DNA of 64,000 nt from Kurthia huakuii LAM0618 (GCF_000505545.1 NZ_AYTB01000008.1:434001-498000); one strand, 5' to 3'; positions 17,416-27,131 are shown, counted from the first letter of the stretch. Numbers and translations: made by a program. The notes: generated by a model from the sequence alone, not told the origin.

Positions 17416-18233
17416 TTTAATTGGCTATGTGCCTCTTGTACAATCGCTTTTAAATCAATTCCAGGGACTGCCTCATCGTCTGGTAACGGATTGTGCAAGT
17501 GGAATAAAAATTCAATATTCCCTTCGCCGCCAGTAATTGGCGAGAATGATGCTTGCTTCAATACGAAACCTAATGCTGCTGAAAATGATGCGATTTTTTC
17601 TAACACTTCTTGATGTACTTTGGCATCGCGAACGACACCTTTTTTCCCGACTTTTTCTTTTCCCGCTTCAAATTGAGGTTTTACGAGTGCAATGACATCG
17701 CCGCCCGGTACGAGCAGTTGTTTTAACACCGGTAAAATCAATTCAAGCGAAATAAACGATACGTCAATCGTTGCAAACTGCGGTAGACCTTCTGCTAAAT
17801 CGGGTGCGGTGACATAACGGAAATTCGTTTTTTCCATCACCGTTACGCGCTCATCTGAACGCAGCTTCCACGCTAATTGGTTTGAACCAACGTCTAAGGC
17901 GTAGCAATGACGTGCACCGTTTTGCAATGCACAATCTGTAAAGCCACCTGTTGATGAGCCGATATCAAGCATTAATTTGCCATCGACCGATACATCAAAG
18001 TTTTTTAACGCTTTTTCTAACTTTAAGCCACCACGACTAACGTACGGGATTTGATGCCCTTTAATGCGCAGTTCCACATCGCGCGCGAGCTTTTCACCGG
18101 GTTTATCAACACGAACATCATTCGCAAAAACAATGCCGGCCATAATCGTCCGTTTGGCGCGTTCGCGTGTTTCACATAAACCGCTTTGTACAAGTAAGAC
18201 GTCGGCGCGTTCTTTTGATACTTTTTCTGTCAT
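17412..18233 (-). CDS. tlyA: TlyA-family rRNA 2'-O-methyltransferase (YqxC)
   Basis: SAM-dependent methyltransferase of the TlyA/hemolysin A family, predicted to modify rRNA riboses. The 273-aa protein starts with an S4 RNA-binding domain (about 5-65, RADVLLVQSGLCETRERAKR) followed by a PYVSRGGLKLEKAL linker. The FtsJ-like fold has LDIGSSTGGFTDCALQNGA (SAM loop), ATIDVSFISLELILP and ALVKPQFEAG, which supply the Lys-Asp-Lys catalytic set. Its ATG overlaps the dxs stop by one base (TAATG), so dxs and tlyA are translationally coupled. The same neighbours occur in B. subtilis. Confidence 0.93.
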   Translation of the reverse strand: MTEKVSKERADVLLVQSGLCETRERAKRTIMAGIVFANDVRVDKPGEKLARDVELRIKGHQIPYVSRGGLKLEKALKNFDVSVDGKLMLDIGSSTGGFTDCALQNGARHCYALDVGSNQLAWKLRSDERVTVMEKTNFRYVTAPDLAEGLPQFATIDVSFISLELILPVLKQLLVPGGDVIALVKPQFEAGKEKVGKKGVVRDAKVHQEVLEKIASFSAALGFVLKQASFSPITGGEGNIEFLFHLHNPLPDDEAVPGIDLKAIVQEAHSQLK

Positions 18234-20143
18234 TATGCTTTTAAACCTGCTTGCTGTTTAGTTTTTTCGACTAAAGTTGTAATGTCCTCTACAACTTGTT
18301 CCTTCGTCATATGAATGTCACGCAACAATAAATCGACGCTACCATGCTCGATAAATTCGTCTGGGATGCCCATACGTTTTACTTGCGCGGTATTGTAACC
18401 ATGATCATTCGCAAATTCTAACACGGCGCTACCAAAGCCACCTTCTAACATTGATTCTTCAATCGTTAAAATCGGTTTATTGGCTTTAAATAACCGATGC
18501 AACATTGCTTCATCCATCGGTTTGATGAAACGTGCATTGACAATTTCCGTCTCGATTTCTTGTTCAGAAAGTATCGCAGCCGCTTCTTCAGCCATTGGAA
18601 TCGTCGTCCCGAATGTTAAAATCGACGCATCGACACCGTCTCGTAACGTTTCCCATGTACCAATTGGAATCGTATGAAGTGTTGAATCCATCGGCACACC
18701 GCGACCATTACCACGTGGGTAACGCATCGCAATCGGCCCTTGTTCATACGCTAACGCCGTTTTCACCATATGTTGCCCTTCATTTTCATCTTTTGGCATC
18801 ATAATCGTAATGTTTGGCATCGAACGTAAAAATGGAATATCAAAGACGCCTTGATGCGTTTCACCATCGGCACCTACTAAGCCTGCGCGGTCAATGCCAA
18901 TGAAAACATTTAAGTTTTGGCGGCAAATATCATGCAACACTTGGTCGTAAGCACGTTGTAAAAATGTTGAATAAATCGATAAGAACGGTTTACAGCCATC
19001 TACGGCCATTCCCGCGGCCATCGTTGTCGCATGTTGCTCGGCAATGCCAACATCAAAGAAACGTTCTGGGAATTCTTCGGCAAAGCCCGTTAATTTGGAG
19101 CCAACTGGCATCGCTGGTGTAATCGTCACAACACGCTGATTTTCGCGTGCGACACGCGTTACGGTATCTGCGACTAATTTTGACCACCCAGGAGCTGCTG
19201 TTTTTGATTTCGGGAATTCACCCGTTTCCATTTTATATGGACCCGTCCCATGCCACGTACCGATTGTATCGGTTTCAGCTGGTGTATAGCCCTTCCCTTT
19301 TTTCGTAATGACATGAATCAGCACCGGACCTTCTGTTTGCTTGGCATTATTCAATGTTTGCTCTAATGTGTCAAAGTCATGCCCATCAATCGGTCCTAAG
19401 TACGTGAAGCCCATTTCTTCAAAGAACATACCCGACATAACTAAATATTTCAAGCTATCTTTCACGCGTTCTGCAGCGCCCGCTAATTTGCCGCCGACTG
19501 CAGGAATTTTTTTCAAGAAGCCCTCAACATCATCTTTTGCTTTGTTATACGGCGGTGCAGTACGCAAACGCCCTAAAATATTATGAATCGCGCCAACATT
19601 TGGTGCGATTGACATTTCATTATCGTTTAAAATGACAATCATATTCGTTTTTTCATGACCGATATGATTTAATGCTTCCATCGCCATACCGCCCGTTAAC
19701 GCACCATCACCAATAATCGGAATAACATAATTTTTTTTGCCTTGCACATCACGCGCTGCGGCCATGCCCATCGCTGCTGAAAGCGACGTTGAACTATGCC
19801 CTGTCTCCCATACATCATGCTCTGATTCATTGCGTTTTGGGAATCCACATAAACCTTTGTATTGGCGTAACGTATCAAATTGCGATGCGCGACCTGTTAA
19901 AATTTTATGGACATATGCTTGGTGTCCGACATCAAATAATAGCTTATCTTCTGGGCTATTAAATGTGCGATGTAGAGCAAGCGTTAATTCGACAACTCCT
20001 AAATTCGGCCCAATATGACCGCCTGTAATCGAACATTTTTCGATTAAGAATTTGCGGATATCCGCACTTAAGCTTTCAAGTTGCTTATTGTTGAGTTGTT
20101 TCAAAAAGGATGGACTAGATATCGTTGTTAAATCCACCGCCAT
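18233..20143 (-). CDS. dxs: 1-deoxy-D-xylulose-5-phosphate synthase
   Basis: Thiamine-diphosphate enzyme that condenses pyruvate and glyceraldehyde-3-phosphate in the first step of the MEP isoprenoid pathway. The protein of about 636 aa has [51 protein letters not shown] (ThDP motif), then [16 protein letters not shown] and [16 protein letters not shown] use the ATG at 20143; AAGGTG is only 4 nt upstream, so the in-frame GTG at 20137 (protein starting VDLTTI) is a real alternative. It follows ispA by about 200 nt and overlaps tlyA. Confidence 0.97.
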   Translation of the reverse strand: MAVDLTTISSPSFLKQLNNKQLESLSADIRKFLIEKCSITGGHIGPNLGVVELTLALHRTFNSPEDKLLFDVGHQAYVHKILTGRASQFDTLRQYKGLCGFPKRNESEHDVWETGHSSTSLSAAMGMAAARDVQGKKNYVIPIIGDGALTGGMAMEALNHIGHEKTNMIVILNDNEMSIAPNVGAIHNILGRLRTAPPYNKAKDDVEGFLKKIPAVGGKLAGAAERVKDSLKYLVMSGMFFEEMGFTYLGPIDGHDFDTLEQTLNNAKQTEGPVLIHVITKKGKGYTPAETDTIGTWHGTGPYKMETGEFPKSKTAAPGWSKLVADTVTRVARENQRVVTITPAMPVGSKLTGFAEEFPERFFDVGIAEQHATTMAAGMAVDGCKPFLSIYSTFLQRAYDQVLHDICRQNLNVFIGIDRAGLVGADGETHQGVFDIPFLRSMPNITIMMPKDENEGQHMVKTALAYEQGPIAMRYPRGNGRGVPMDSTLHTIPIGTWETLRDGVDASILTFGTTIPMAEEAAAILSEQEIETEIVNARFIKPMDEAMLHRLFKANKPILTIEESMLEGGFGSAVLEFANDHGYNTAQVKRMGIPDEFIEHGSVDLLLRDIHMTKEQVVEDITTLVEKTKQQAGLKA

Positions 20144-20348
20144 CACACACCTTTATAATTGATTTTCTGTCAACTGTTGTCTAGGCTTTTTCCTAATAGA
20201 ACGTATCCAATAACTTCCTTTACCCGTCACAGATTGCGACTATGCATCATCCGCTCGAATACGTTCAAATAGTATATATAATGTAACAGTTAGTTGTTTT
20301 CTATTATACCAATCATTAATGTTTCAAGAAACTTAAAAGAATTTAAAA

Positions 20349-21230
20349 TTACTTATTTCGCTTCACAATATATGTGGCAAGTTCTTCAAGAAGGGTACTA
20401 TCGCTCGGTAATTTCCCAAGTGCTGCAAGAGCTTCCTTATAATGTGTATCTAACTTTTCTTTTGCACCGTCTAATGTTAACAATGCTGGATATGTGCTCT
20501 TATCGCTTGCGACATCTTTACCGGCTGTTTTACCAAGCTCTTCTGTCGTACCTTCGATATCTAAAATATCATCTTTAATTTGGAATGCTAAACCAATATG
20601 ATATGCGTAATCACGTAAAATCGCACGTTCTTCATCTGAAGCCCCTGCTAATACCGCACCCGACTCGATACTAAAACGTAAAATAGCGCCGGTTTTATTA
20701 ACGTGAACTTGCACAAGCTCATCCAATGTTAAGTGACGTGTTTCGCCATCGATATCAAGCACTTGGCCGCCAACCATACCTTCTGCGCCAGCTGCGACAC
20801 TTAATAACTCAATTAACGTCACTTTTTGTGTTGCGCTAAGCTCATTCATACGCGCAATAATGCCAAAGGGCAACGTATTAAGTGCGTCACCAGCTAACGT
20901 AGCATACGCCTCGCCGTATACTTTATGATTCGTCAATTTACCGCGGCGATAATCATCATTATCCATGCTCGGTAAATCGTCATGAATTAATGAATACGTG
21001 TGAATCATTTCGACAGCCGCACCAACGACATAACCGTTGTCATGATTTTTCCCGAAATGGTCCATTACTGCTAAGACAAATAATGGACGCACACGTTTCC
21101 CACCAGCTTTTAGCGAATAGCTCATTGCCTCTTTTAACATGGCTGGCGCTTGAATGTCCTCGACTAAGCGCAACATTACTGCTTCAATTTTTGGCATTTC
21201 TTGCGTCATAAATTCTTTTAAAGTCGTCAT
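20349..21230 (-). CDS. ispA: Farnesyl diphosphate synthase
   Basis: Polyprenyl synthase of 293 aa making farnesyl (or geranyl) diphosphate. The first aspartate-rich motif is DDLPSMDNDDYRRG at 84-97 and the second is FQIKDDILDIEGT. GGKRVRPLFVLAVMD and GGQVLDIDGE are further family blocks. The start is the ATG at 21230, one base behind the xseB stop and 7 nt behind GGAGAG; an upstream in-frame ATG would lie inside xseB. The xseA-xseB-ispA-dxs order is the usual Bacillales one. Confidence 0.95.
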   Translation of the reverse strand: MTTLKEFMTQEMPKIEAVMLRLVEDIQAPAMLKEAMSYSLKAGGKRVRPLFVLAVMDHFGKNHDNGYVVGAAVEMIHTYSLIHDDLPSMDNDDYRRGKLTNHKVYGEAYATLAGDALNTLPFGIIARMNELSATQKVTLIELLSVAAGAEGMVGGQVLDIDGETRHLTLDELVQVHVNKTGAILRFSIESGAVLAGASDEERAILRDYAYHIGLAFQIKDDILDIEGTTEELGKTAGKDVASDKSTYPALLTLDGAKEKLDTHYKEALAALGKLPSDSTLLEELATYIVKRNK

Positions 21231-21231
21231 A

Positions 21232-21462
21232 TTATTTCTCTCCATCCGTTGCAAAAGGTTGTTGTGAACCATCTTCATTGACTACTGCGACAAGTTGTTG
21301 TTCGGCTTGTTGCAATTGGTCGTGACAATTTTTTGATAACGTCATCCCTTGCTGATACAGTGCAATCGCATCTTCTAACGACGCGTCGCCTTGTTCAAGC
21401 TTATGGACGATTTCTTCTAATTCTGTCATCGACTGCTCAAATGTTTTCTTTTTTGGTGCCAT
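21232..21462 (-). CDS. xseB: Exodeoxyribonuclease VII small subunit
   Basis: Small helical subunit of 76 aa that binds the XseA chain in multiple copies. The family pattern is complete: SFEQSMTELEEIVHKLE is close to the residues seen at 9-24, followed by GDASLEDAIALYQQGMTLSK and CHDQLQQAEQQL. The ribosome site GGAGG lies inside the end of xseA, 4 nt away, so the genes are coupled. ispA starts one base after its stop. Confidence 0.95.
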   Translation of the reverse strand: MAPKKKTFEQSMTELEEIVHKLEQGDASLEDAIALYQQGMTLSKNCHDQLQQAEQQLVAVVNEDGSQQPFATDGEK

Positions 21463-21466
21463 ACTA

Positions 21467-22813
21467 CTACTCCTCCTTTTGTGCGATGTTTAGGACCGTT
21501 GCTGCTATTTGACCATCAGCGACAGCAATCGTTAGCGTTTCCCCTTCTACGACTTGCTGCGTCGATGCGATAACCTCACGTTGTTTATTATATACGATAC
21601 TGTACCCGCGCTCCATAACAGAAAGCGGATTCAATGCACTCATCGTGCGAACCATCGTATCAAATTGGCGTTGCTTGTGTTGCAGTTGCTGCGTTGCTGC
21701 TTGTGCGAGGCGGCGTTCTAAATTCGCTAAGCGCTGCGCTTCATAATGCACTTGTTGTAGCGGCATAGAACGCATAATTGAAGATTCTAAACGCGCTAAG
21801 CGCTGCTGTTCCCGCTCAATACGGCGCTCATATGCACGTTGTTGCTGCTGTTCTAAACGGGCAAGACGCTCTTCAAATGGGCGATATAAGCGTTCCGGAT
21901 ACATCATCGGGTACGACGTTGTTACCTTTTTAAGACGCGACGTTGCGCGCTCAAGTTGCACGCGTGTCGTTTGGACAACGCGCATTTCTAACGAGCGGAC
22001 ATATTGCTGTAAATCAAGCACATCGGGTACAGCCATTTTCGCCGCGCCCGTTGGTGTTGGTGCACGTAAATCTGCCGCAAAATCGGCAATTGTCGTATCG
22101 GTTTCATGCCCGACACCACTAATAATCGGAATGCGACTTTCAAAAATGGCGCGCGCGACGATTTCTTCATTAAATGCCCATAAATCTTCAATCGAACCAC
22201 CACCACGACCGATAATAAGCGTGTCAATATCGTTCATCGTATTCGCTTGGCGGATTGATTTGACGATGCTTTTAGCGGCGCGTTCTCCTTGTACAAGCGT
22301 CGGGAAAATATAAACATTTGCTAGTGGATAATGGCGTTGTAACGTCGTACAAATATCGCGAATTGCCGCGCCCGTTGTAGCCGTTACGACACCGATTGCG
22401 CGCGGATATTTCACGATGGGTTGTTTAAAGCGCTGCTCAAACAGCCCTTCTTTTGTTAATTGCTCTTTCAGTTGTTCAAACGCTAAATAAAGACTGCCGA
22501 CACCATCTGGCTCAAGCGTCGTCGCATAAAATTGGTAGCTACCACTACGTTCATAGACGTTGACATCGCCTTCGATCAGGACGTTCATACCATTTTCAAC
22601 GTGAAACTTTATTTTTTCGGCATTGCGCGCATACATAATGCCTTTTATTTGCGCCTTATCATCTTTCAATGTGAAGTATAGATGACCAGATGAATGCAAT
22701 TTTACATTCGACAATTCACCTTTGACATACACTTTTCTTAAGTACGGATCCGCTTCAAATTTGCGTTTTATGTACTTTGTGAGTGCTTCGACAGTTAAAT
22801 AAGCCTCGGCCAT
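21467..22813 (-). CDS. xseA: Exodeoxyribonuclease VII large subunit
   Basis: Catalytic subunit (448 aa) of the nuclease that degrades single-stranded DNA to oligonucleotides. The N-terminal OB fold covers residues about 1-100 (VYVKGELSNVKLHSSGHLYF and TLKDDKAQIKGIMY). The nuclease domain has GVVTATTGAAIRDI, LIIGRGGGSIEDLWAFN and GVGHETDTTIADFAADLRAP. A long coiled coil follows (about 285-395, rich in Arg, Gln and Glu) for XseB binding, then ALNPLSVMERGYSIV. The ATG lies 9 nt behind GGGAG. It is separated from folD by a structured stretch. Confidence 0.96.
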   Translation of the reverse strand: MAEAYLTVEALTKYIKRKFEADPYLRKVYVKGELSNVKLHSSGHLYFTLKDDKAQIKGIMYARNAEKIKFHVENGMNVLIEGDVNVYERSGSYQFYATTLEPDGVGSLYLAFEQLKEQLTKEGLFEQRFKQPIVKYPRAIGVVTATTGAAIRDICTTLQRHYPLANVYIFPTLVQGERAAKSIVKSIRQANTMNDIDTLIIGRGGGSIEDLWAFNEEIVARAIFESRIPIISGVGHETDTTIADFAADLRAPTPTGAAKMAVPDVLDLQQYVRSLEMRVVQTTRVQLERATSRLKKVTTSYPMMYPERLYRPFEERLARLEQQQQRAYERRIEREQQRLARLESSIMRSMPLQQVHYEAQRLANLERRLAQAATQQLQHKQRQFDTMVRTMSALNPLSVMERGYSIVYNKQREVIASTQQVVEGETLTIAVADGQIAATVLNIAQKEE

Positions 22814-22833
22814 GCTCTCACGCTCCCTTTTTC

Positions 22834-22917
22834 ATAAAAAAAGAAGATGTCCTAAGCGACACTCTCAAATATGCAGCAAAAGCTTCGCATCTGAAAGATT
22901 GGCACCATCGGGACATC
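22834..22917 (-). other. Structured RNA or repeat in the folD-xseA gap
   Basis: Read on the minus strand, GATGTCC and GGACATC pair over a 58-nt interior, and a T-rich tail follows. Inside, CTTTCA pairs with TGAGAG, and ATGC plus AGC pair with GCT plus GCAT around a TTTT loop. The nested fold looks too elaborate for a plain terminator, although the T tail fits one for folD. No known riboswitch motif was recognised. It could instead be a dispersed repeat or an xseA leader element. Confidence 0.5.
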
Positions 22918-22962
22918 CCCTCTGTGTTACTATTCATTTTAACGTAATAAAAGAAGTTTGTC

Positions 22963-23814
22963 TTATGAAAGCTTTTGTTTCGCTGATTGTACCGTATTGA
23001 CTAATAACATCGTAATCGTCATCGGACCAACGCCACCCGGTACAGGTGTAATCGCTGATACGGTATCGAATACATCATCAAAGTCAACATCGCCACAAAG
23101 CTTGCCGTTTTCATCTAAGTCCATACCGACATCAATGATTACAGCGCCTTCTTTTACATGTTCTTTTTTAATCATTTTAGCGCGGCCTGTTGCCACAACT
23201 AAGATGTCTGCTTGTTTTGTAATAGCTGCCAAGTCAGGTGTTTTTGAATGTGCGTATGTCACTGTTGCATCACTTTGCAATAGTAATTGGCCCATTGGTA
23301 CACCAACGATATGGCTTCGTCCCACAACAACGGCATGTTTTCCACGAATTTCAACATTCGAGTGTTGTAATAATTTCATCACTCCATGTGGTGTACATGG
23401 TAAAAACGTTTCTTGTCCAAGAATCATTTTACCAACGCTGATTGGGTGAAAACCGTCGACATCTTTCTCCGGTGAAATCGCCGCAATAACAGCATCCTCG
23501 TTGATGTGTTTTGGAAGTGGTAACTGTACTAAAATACCATCAATGGCGTTGTTTTGATTCAATGCTTCAATATGTTGCAGCAGTTCTTGTTCAGTTGTTT
23601 CTGCTGGTAATTTAATCAACTCTGAATAAATGCCTAACTTTTCGCAAGACTTTTGTTTGTTTGAAACATATTTTTGTGAAGCTTGATCATCGCCTACTAA
23701 AATAACTGCTAAACCTGGAGTAATACCTTTTTCTTTTAGTGCATTGACTTCTAGCTGGATTGACTCACGAATCGTGTTGCCAATTTCTTTACCGTTAATT
23801 AGCTTACTTGACAT
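22963..23814 (-). CDS. folD: Bifunctional methylene-THF dehydrogenase / methenyl-THF cyclohydrolase
   Basis: One-carbon enzyme of 283 aa interconverting 5,10-methylene-, methenyl- and 10-formyl-tetrahydrofolate with NADP. Visible blocks are LINGKEIGNTIRESI, the active-site segment YVSNKQKSCEKLGI (catalytic Tyr and Lys), DGILVQLPLPKHI, KDVDGFHP, PCTPHGVMKLL, the cofactor loop VVVGRSHIVGVP, and the end TPVPGGVGPMTI. It lies between nusB and xseA as in B. subtilis and belongs functionally with the glycine cleavage system, which supplies methylene-THF. Confidence 0.97.
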   Translation of the reverse strand: MSSKLINGKEIGNTIRESIQLEVNALKEKGITPGLAVILVGDDQASQKYVSNKQKSCEKLGIYSELIKLPAETTEQELLQHIEALNQNNAIDGILVQLPLPKHINEDAVIAAISPEKDVDGFHPISVGKMILGQETFLPCTPHGVMKLLQHSNVEIRGKHAVVVGRSHIVGVPMGQLLLQSDATVTYAHSKTPDLAAITKQADILVVATGRAKMIKKEHVKEGAVIIDVGMDLDENGKLCGDVDFDDVFDTVSAITPVPGGVGPMTITMLLVNTVQSAKQKLS

Positions 23815-23886
23815 GTGTTAAAACACTCCCAAATTCAATTTGTATATAGAACGCAACTCTTGCCGCGGAACTATCACTATGACTGA

Positions 23887-24270
23887 TTAAGCTTTATATT
23901 TTGAAAGAACGCCGTTGACGAATTTGCTCGTTTTCTCGTCACCAAATGTTTTTGATAACTCAATCGCTTCGTTCATGATTACGCTTTGTGGTGTTTCAGG
24001 GGTGTACAGTAATTCATAAACAGCTAAACGTAAAATCGTACGGTCAATTTTACCAAGACGGCCTAGTGACCAATTTTCAAGTTTTTCTGTTAGTGAAGCA
24101 TCGATTGCTTCTTGGTGTTCTACTGTGCCGCGTACCACATTTTCAAAGAAAGCATCTGTTTCTTGCTCTTCTAATACAAAGGCCATTGCTTCTTCAACTG
24201 TTAATTCAGTACCTTCTAATTGAAATAAAGATTGTACTGCTTTTTCACGCGCTTCACGTCGCTTCATCAT
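23887..24270 (-). CDS. nusB: Transcription antitermination factor NusB
   Basis: All-helical RNA-binding protein (127 aa) that joins NusE on boxA RNA in rRNA antitermination. The N-terminus MMKRREAREKAVQSLFQLE and the C-terminal core RTILRLAVYELLY, PQSVIMNEAIELSKTF and KFVNGVLSK are characteristic. The start is the first of two adjacent ATGs, 11 nt behind AGGAG; the second is possible. It lies between yqhY and folD, the conserved order. Confidence 0.95.
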   Translation of the reverse strand: MMKRREAREKAVQSLFQLEGTELTVEEAMAFVLEEQETDAFFENVVRGTVEHQEAIDASLTEKLENWSLGRLGKIDRTILRLAVYELLYTPETPQSVIMNEAIELSKTFGDEKTSKFVNGVLSKYKA

Positions 24271-24450
24271 ATCGTTTCGTTCTCCTTTATACTACTACAA
24301 TCAAGTCGATTTTCAGCGGAAATGTCTTAACTTAGCATACCGTTGCGAAAATCACAGAATTGTACAGTGTTTCATTAGTTTACATATAGCATCTAGTTTA
24401 TCACAAATTGTCGAATCTGTGCAGTTCGATTGCAATTTTCACAAAATGAC

Positions 24451-24486
24451 ACAAAAAAGGCGAATGCGAGTGCATTCACCTTTTTG
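24451..24486 (-). terminator. Intrinsic terminator behind yqhY
   Basis: On the minus strand AAAAAGGTGAATGC and GCATTCGCCTTTTTT form a hairpin with one mismatch around a 4-nt loop. It closes the accB-accC-yqhY unit. Confidence 0.88.
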
Positions 24487-24497
24487 CCGGGCACAAG

Positions 24498-24902
24498 TTA
24501 TTCAGCTTTTGGTTGTTCTTGCTCGAATTGAATACCAGTAATATGAACATTAACTTCTTTCGTCGTTAATGCTGTCATATTTTCAATTGCTTCACGGATT
24601 TGTTTTTGAACCTTCGCAGCAACTTTGGCTACTTGGACACCATATTGTACGACGCAATAAACGTCTACAACAAGGCCTTCAGCAGTCCATTCTGTTTTGA
24701 TTCCTTTACCGTGCACTTTTTTACCGAATTTTTCAGCTACGCCTGATGCAAAGTTTCCTCGTGTACCGAAGATTCCTTCCACCTCTGTAGTTGCAATTCC
24801 TGCAATGACTTCAATGACTTCTGGCGCAACTTCAATGCTACCTAATTCTTCTTTACCTTCTGGTGTTGTTTGAGGTAATGATTTCACAACTTGTTCAGCC
24901 AT
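24498..24902 (-). CDS. yqhY: Asp23/Gls24 family envelope stress protein (YqhY)
   Basis: A 134-aa Asp23-domain protein. The core LGSIEVAPEVIEVIAGIATT, then EGIFGTRGNFASGVAEKFG and the end VAKVAAKVQKQIREAI with VNVHITGIQFE match the family. In B. subtilis YqhY is encoded with accB and accC and helps keep acetyl-CoA carboxylase activity in check. Here it follows accC by 22 nt, so the same link is likely. The acidic, glutamate-rich C-terminus (EQEQPKAE) is short. Confidence 0.93.
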   Translation of the reverse strand: MAEQVVKSLPQTTPEGKEELGSIEVAPEVIEVIAGIATTEVEGIFGTRGNFASGVAEKFGKKVHGKGIKTEWTAEGLVVDVYCVVQYGVQVAKVAAKVQKQIREAIENMTALTTKEVNVHITGIQFEQEQPKAE

Positions 24903-24924
24903 TTATTTATGCCCCTTCCTGTTC

Positions 24925-26277
24925 TTATGAATTTAGAACGTCGTTTTCTTCAAGGAATTTCGTATTGAATTTACCTGATTTGAATACTTCGTTCTCCATT
25001 AATTTCTCATGGAAAGGAATTGTTGTTTTGATACCAGGACCCTCTACAACAAACTCGCCTAGTGCGCGGTGCATTTTAGCGATTGCTTGTTCACGCGTAT
25101 CTGCATGTACGATTAGTTTTGCAACCATTGAATCGTAATATGGAGGGATTGTGTAACCAGCATACATCGCTGAGTCAACACGTACACCGATACCACCTGG
25201 TGTCATGTACGTATCTACTTTACCAGCTGAAGGCATGAAGTTTTTGTATGGGTTTTCAGCGTTAATACGACATTCAATCGCCCAACCATTCACTTTCACA
25301 TCTTCTTGTTTATACACTAATTCTTCACCAGATGCAATTCTTAGTTGCCATTCAACTAAGTCTACACCAGTGATTAATTCAGTTACTGGGTGTTCTACTT
25401 GGATACGAGTGTTCATTTCCATGAAGTAGAATTTATCTTCGTTGTAGTCATAGATGAATTCACATGTACCAGCACCGCGGTATTCACACGCTAATGCTGC
25501 TTTAACTGCTGCTTCACCCATTTCAGCACGACGCTCTTCAGATAATGCTGGAGATGGTGCTTCTTCTACAAGTTTTTGCATACGGCGTTGTACTGTACAG
25601 TCACGTTCACCTAAGTGAATTGTGTTGCCGTAGTTATCAGCTAATACTTGGATTTCACAGTGACGGAAGTACTCGATGAATTTTTCTAGGTATACCCCTG
25701 GATTACCAAAAGCCGCTGCTGCTTCTTTTTGTGTAATCTCAATACCTTTTACTAAATCCTCTTCAGTACGTGCTACACGGATACCTTTACCGCCGCCGCC
25801 TGCTGTTGCTTTAATAATAACTGGGTAACCAATGTTTGCTGCCCATTCTTTCCCTGTTTCGATATCTGGAACGATACCTGTACCAGGAACAAGCGGAACA
25901 TTTGCTGCGGCCATTGTATCACGCGCAACGTCTTTGATACCCATTACTTTGATAGAGTCAGATTTTGGACCGATGAATGTAATTCCTGCTTCTTCACATG
26001 CAATAGCGAAGTCTACGTTTTCTGCTAGGAAACCATAACCAGGGTGGATACCATCAGCACCCACTTTTTCTGCTACAGTGATTAGGCGATCAATACGTAA
26101 GTAGCTATCAGATGATAACTTAGAGCCGATGCAATATGCTTCATCAGCTAATTGTACGTGTAATGCGTCTTTATCAGCTTCAGAGTACACTGCAACTGAT
26201 TCGATTCCTAATTCTTTACAAGCTCGGATAATACGTACCGCGATTTCGCCACGGTTGGCAATTAATACTTTTTTCAT
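24925..26277 (-). CDS. accC: Acetyl-CoA carboxylase biotin carboxylase subunit
   Basis: ATP-grasp enzyme of 450 aa that carboxylates the biotin carried by AccB, the first half-reaction of fatty-acid synthesis. The N-terminus MKKVLIANRGEIAVRII, the HPGYGFLAEN block, the glycine-rich loop KATAGGGGKGIRVAR, GERDCTVQRRMQKLVEEAPS and the catalytic FMEMNTRIQVEHPVTE stretch are all present. It follows accB by 14 nt. The same subunit could also serve the acyl-CoA carboxylase MmdA, but nothing in the sequence shows that. Confidence 0.97.
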   Translation of the reverse strand: MKKVLIANRGEIAVRIIRACKELGIESVAVYSEADKDALHVQLADEAYCIGSKLSSDSYLRIDRLITVAEKVGADGIHPGYGFLAENVDFAIACEEAGITFIGPKSDSIKVMGIKDVARDTMAAANVPLVPGTGIVPDIETGKEWAANIGYPVIIKATAGGGGKGIRVARTEEDLVKGIEITQKEAAAAFGNPGVYLEKFIEYFRHCEIQVLADNYGNTIHLGERDCTVQRRMQKLVEEAPSPALSEERRAEMGEAAVKAALACEYRGAGTCEFIYDYNEDKFYFMEMNTRIQVEHPVTELITGVDLVEWQLRIASGEELVYKQEDVKVNGWAIECRINAENPYKNFMPSAGKVDTYMTPGGIGVRVDSAMYAGYTIPPYYDSMVAKLIVHADTREQAIAKMHRALGEFVVEGPGIKTTIPFHEKLMENEVFKSGKFNTKFLEENDVLNS

Positions 26278-26291
26278 CGACGTTCTCCCCC

Positions 26292-26801
26292 TTAGGCTTC
26301 TTTAACTAGGAATAGAGGTTGACCGTATTCAACTAACTCGCCATCTTTGACAAGGATTTCTACGATTTCGCCTGTTACTTCAGCTTCGATTTCATTGAAT
26401 AATTTCATTGCTTCAACGATACATACTACTGTTTCTTCGCCTACTTTGTCGCCTACTTGAACGAATGCATCAGCATCTGGAGATGGAGATTTATAGAACG
26501 TACCAACCATTGGCGATACGATTTTATGTAAGTTCGCATCTGCTGCAACTTCTGCTTTTGGTGCTGCTGGAGCTGCTTCTGCTTTTGGAGCCGCTGGTGC
26601 TGCTTCTGCTTTTGGTGCTTCCGCTACTGGAGCCGCTGGAGCTACTGCTTGTGCAACCGCTTTTGGTGCTTCTGCAACTACTACTTGACCAGCGTTCTTT
26701 TTAAGTTTTAATTTAGTACCCTCTTCGTTTAATGAAAACTCATCGATTGATGATGAATCGATTAATTTGATAATTTCACGAATCTCTTGAATTTTTAACA
26801 T
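26292..26801 (-). CDS. accB: Biotin carboxyl carrier protein of acetyl-CoA carboxylase
   Basis: Carrier protein (169 aa) that shuttles biotin-bound CO2. The C-terminal biotinyl domain (about 92-169) has the EAMK motif with the biotinylated Lys133. The N-terminal helical part (1-35) is followed by an Ala/Pro-rich flexible linker (about 42-88) in which the unit PKAEAAPAA is repeated, visible as a DNA repeat around 26565-26625. It is the first gene of accB-accC-yqhY. In B. subtilis the spoIIIA operon lies directly upstream; here it is missing. Confidence 0.96.
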   Translation of the reverse strand: MLKIQEIREIIKLIDSSSIDEFSLNEEGTKLKLKKNAGQVVVAEAPKAVAQAVAPAAPVAEAPKAEAAPAAPKAEAAPAAPKAEVAADANLHKIVSPMVGTFYKSPSPDADAFVQVGDKVGEETVVCIVEAMKLFNEIEAEVTGEIVEILVKDGELVEYGQPLFLVKEA

Positions 26802-26843
26802 AACATTACTCCCCTAACGTCTGTGTATTATAATACAAAATCT

Positions 26844-26872
26844 ATTGTACCTTCTTTTTCGGAAAATTGTAA
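26844..26872 (-). promoter_or_regulatory. Sigma-A promoter of accB-accC-yqhY
   Basis: A -35 TTACAA (26872-26867) and a -10 TACAAT (26849-26844) on the minus strand are separated by 17 nt and lie 43 nt before the accB start. A second -10-like TATAAT lies slightly downstream. Confidence 0.6.
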
Positions 26873-27085
26873 CACTTTCACTTAATTTAGATAAAACCAT
26901 TAATAAATCAGAAAATTAGCGCATTAAATAACTTTAAATTTAACATGTCATTTTTTTACAATTATATTATTGTATCGACGTCATCAATGTAAGCGATACC
27001 ACATCATTGCAACCATTGTCCTATTACGCTGTTGCAGTACAGCTTTTATATGATTAAGCTCTACTACTAGGTACTAATTTTGTCG

Positions 27086-27120
27086 TAAAAGAAAACCTCT
27101 CATTTTATCAATGAGAGGTT
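27086..27120 (-). terminator. Intrinsic terminator behind efp
   Basis: Perfect 10-bp stem AACCTCTCAT / ATGAGAGGTT around a 7-nt loop, followed on the minus strand by TTCTTTT. Confidence 0.88.
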
Positions 27121-27131
27121 CGCGTTACCTC

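Larger units (their letters stand above)
26802..27131. other. Efp-accB intergenic region where spoIIIA is absent
   Basis: 330 bp that contain the accB promoter and the efp terminator and no ORF or recognisable remnant of spoIIIAA-AH. In B. subtilis and many Bacillales the eight-gene spoIIIA operon and yqhV lie exactly here, between efp and accB. Confidence 0.7.

Noticed and set aside
22820-22912. 31-codon minus-strand frame in the folD-xseA gap (MSRWCQ...)
   Set aside because: Its ATG directly follows the G-rich site with no spacing, and the stretch is better explained by nested hairpins. A different 18-codon frame remains possible and is mentioned in the findings.
26550-26640. Tandem DNA repeat within accB as a CRISPR-like or mobile repeat
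   Set aside because: It encodes the Ala/Pro/Lys linker of the biotin carrier protein; such linkers are commonly repetitive.
26408-26704. Leucine-rich plus-strand ORF opposite accB
   Set aside because: It is the antisense of the Ala/Pro-rich linker of accB and has no ribosome site.
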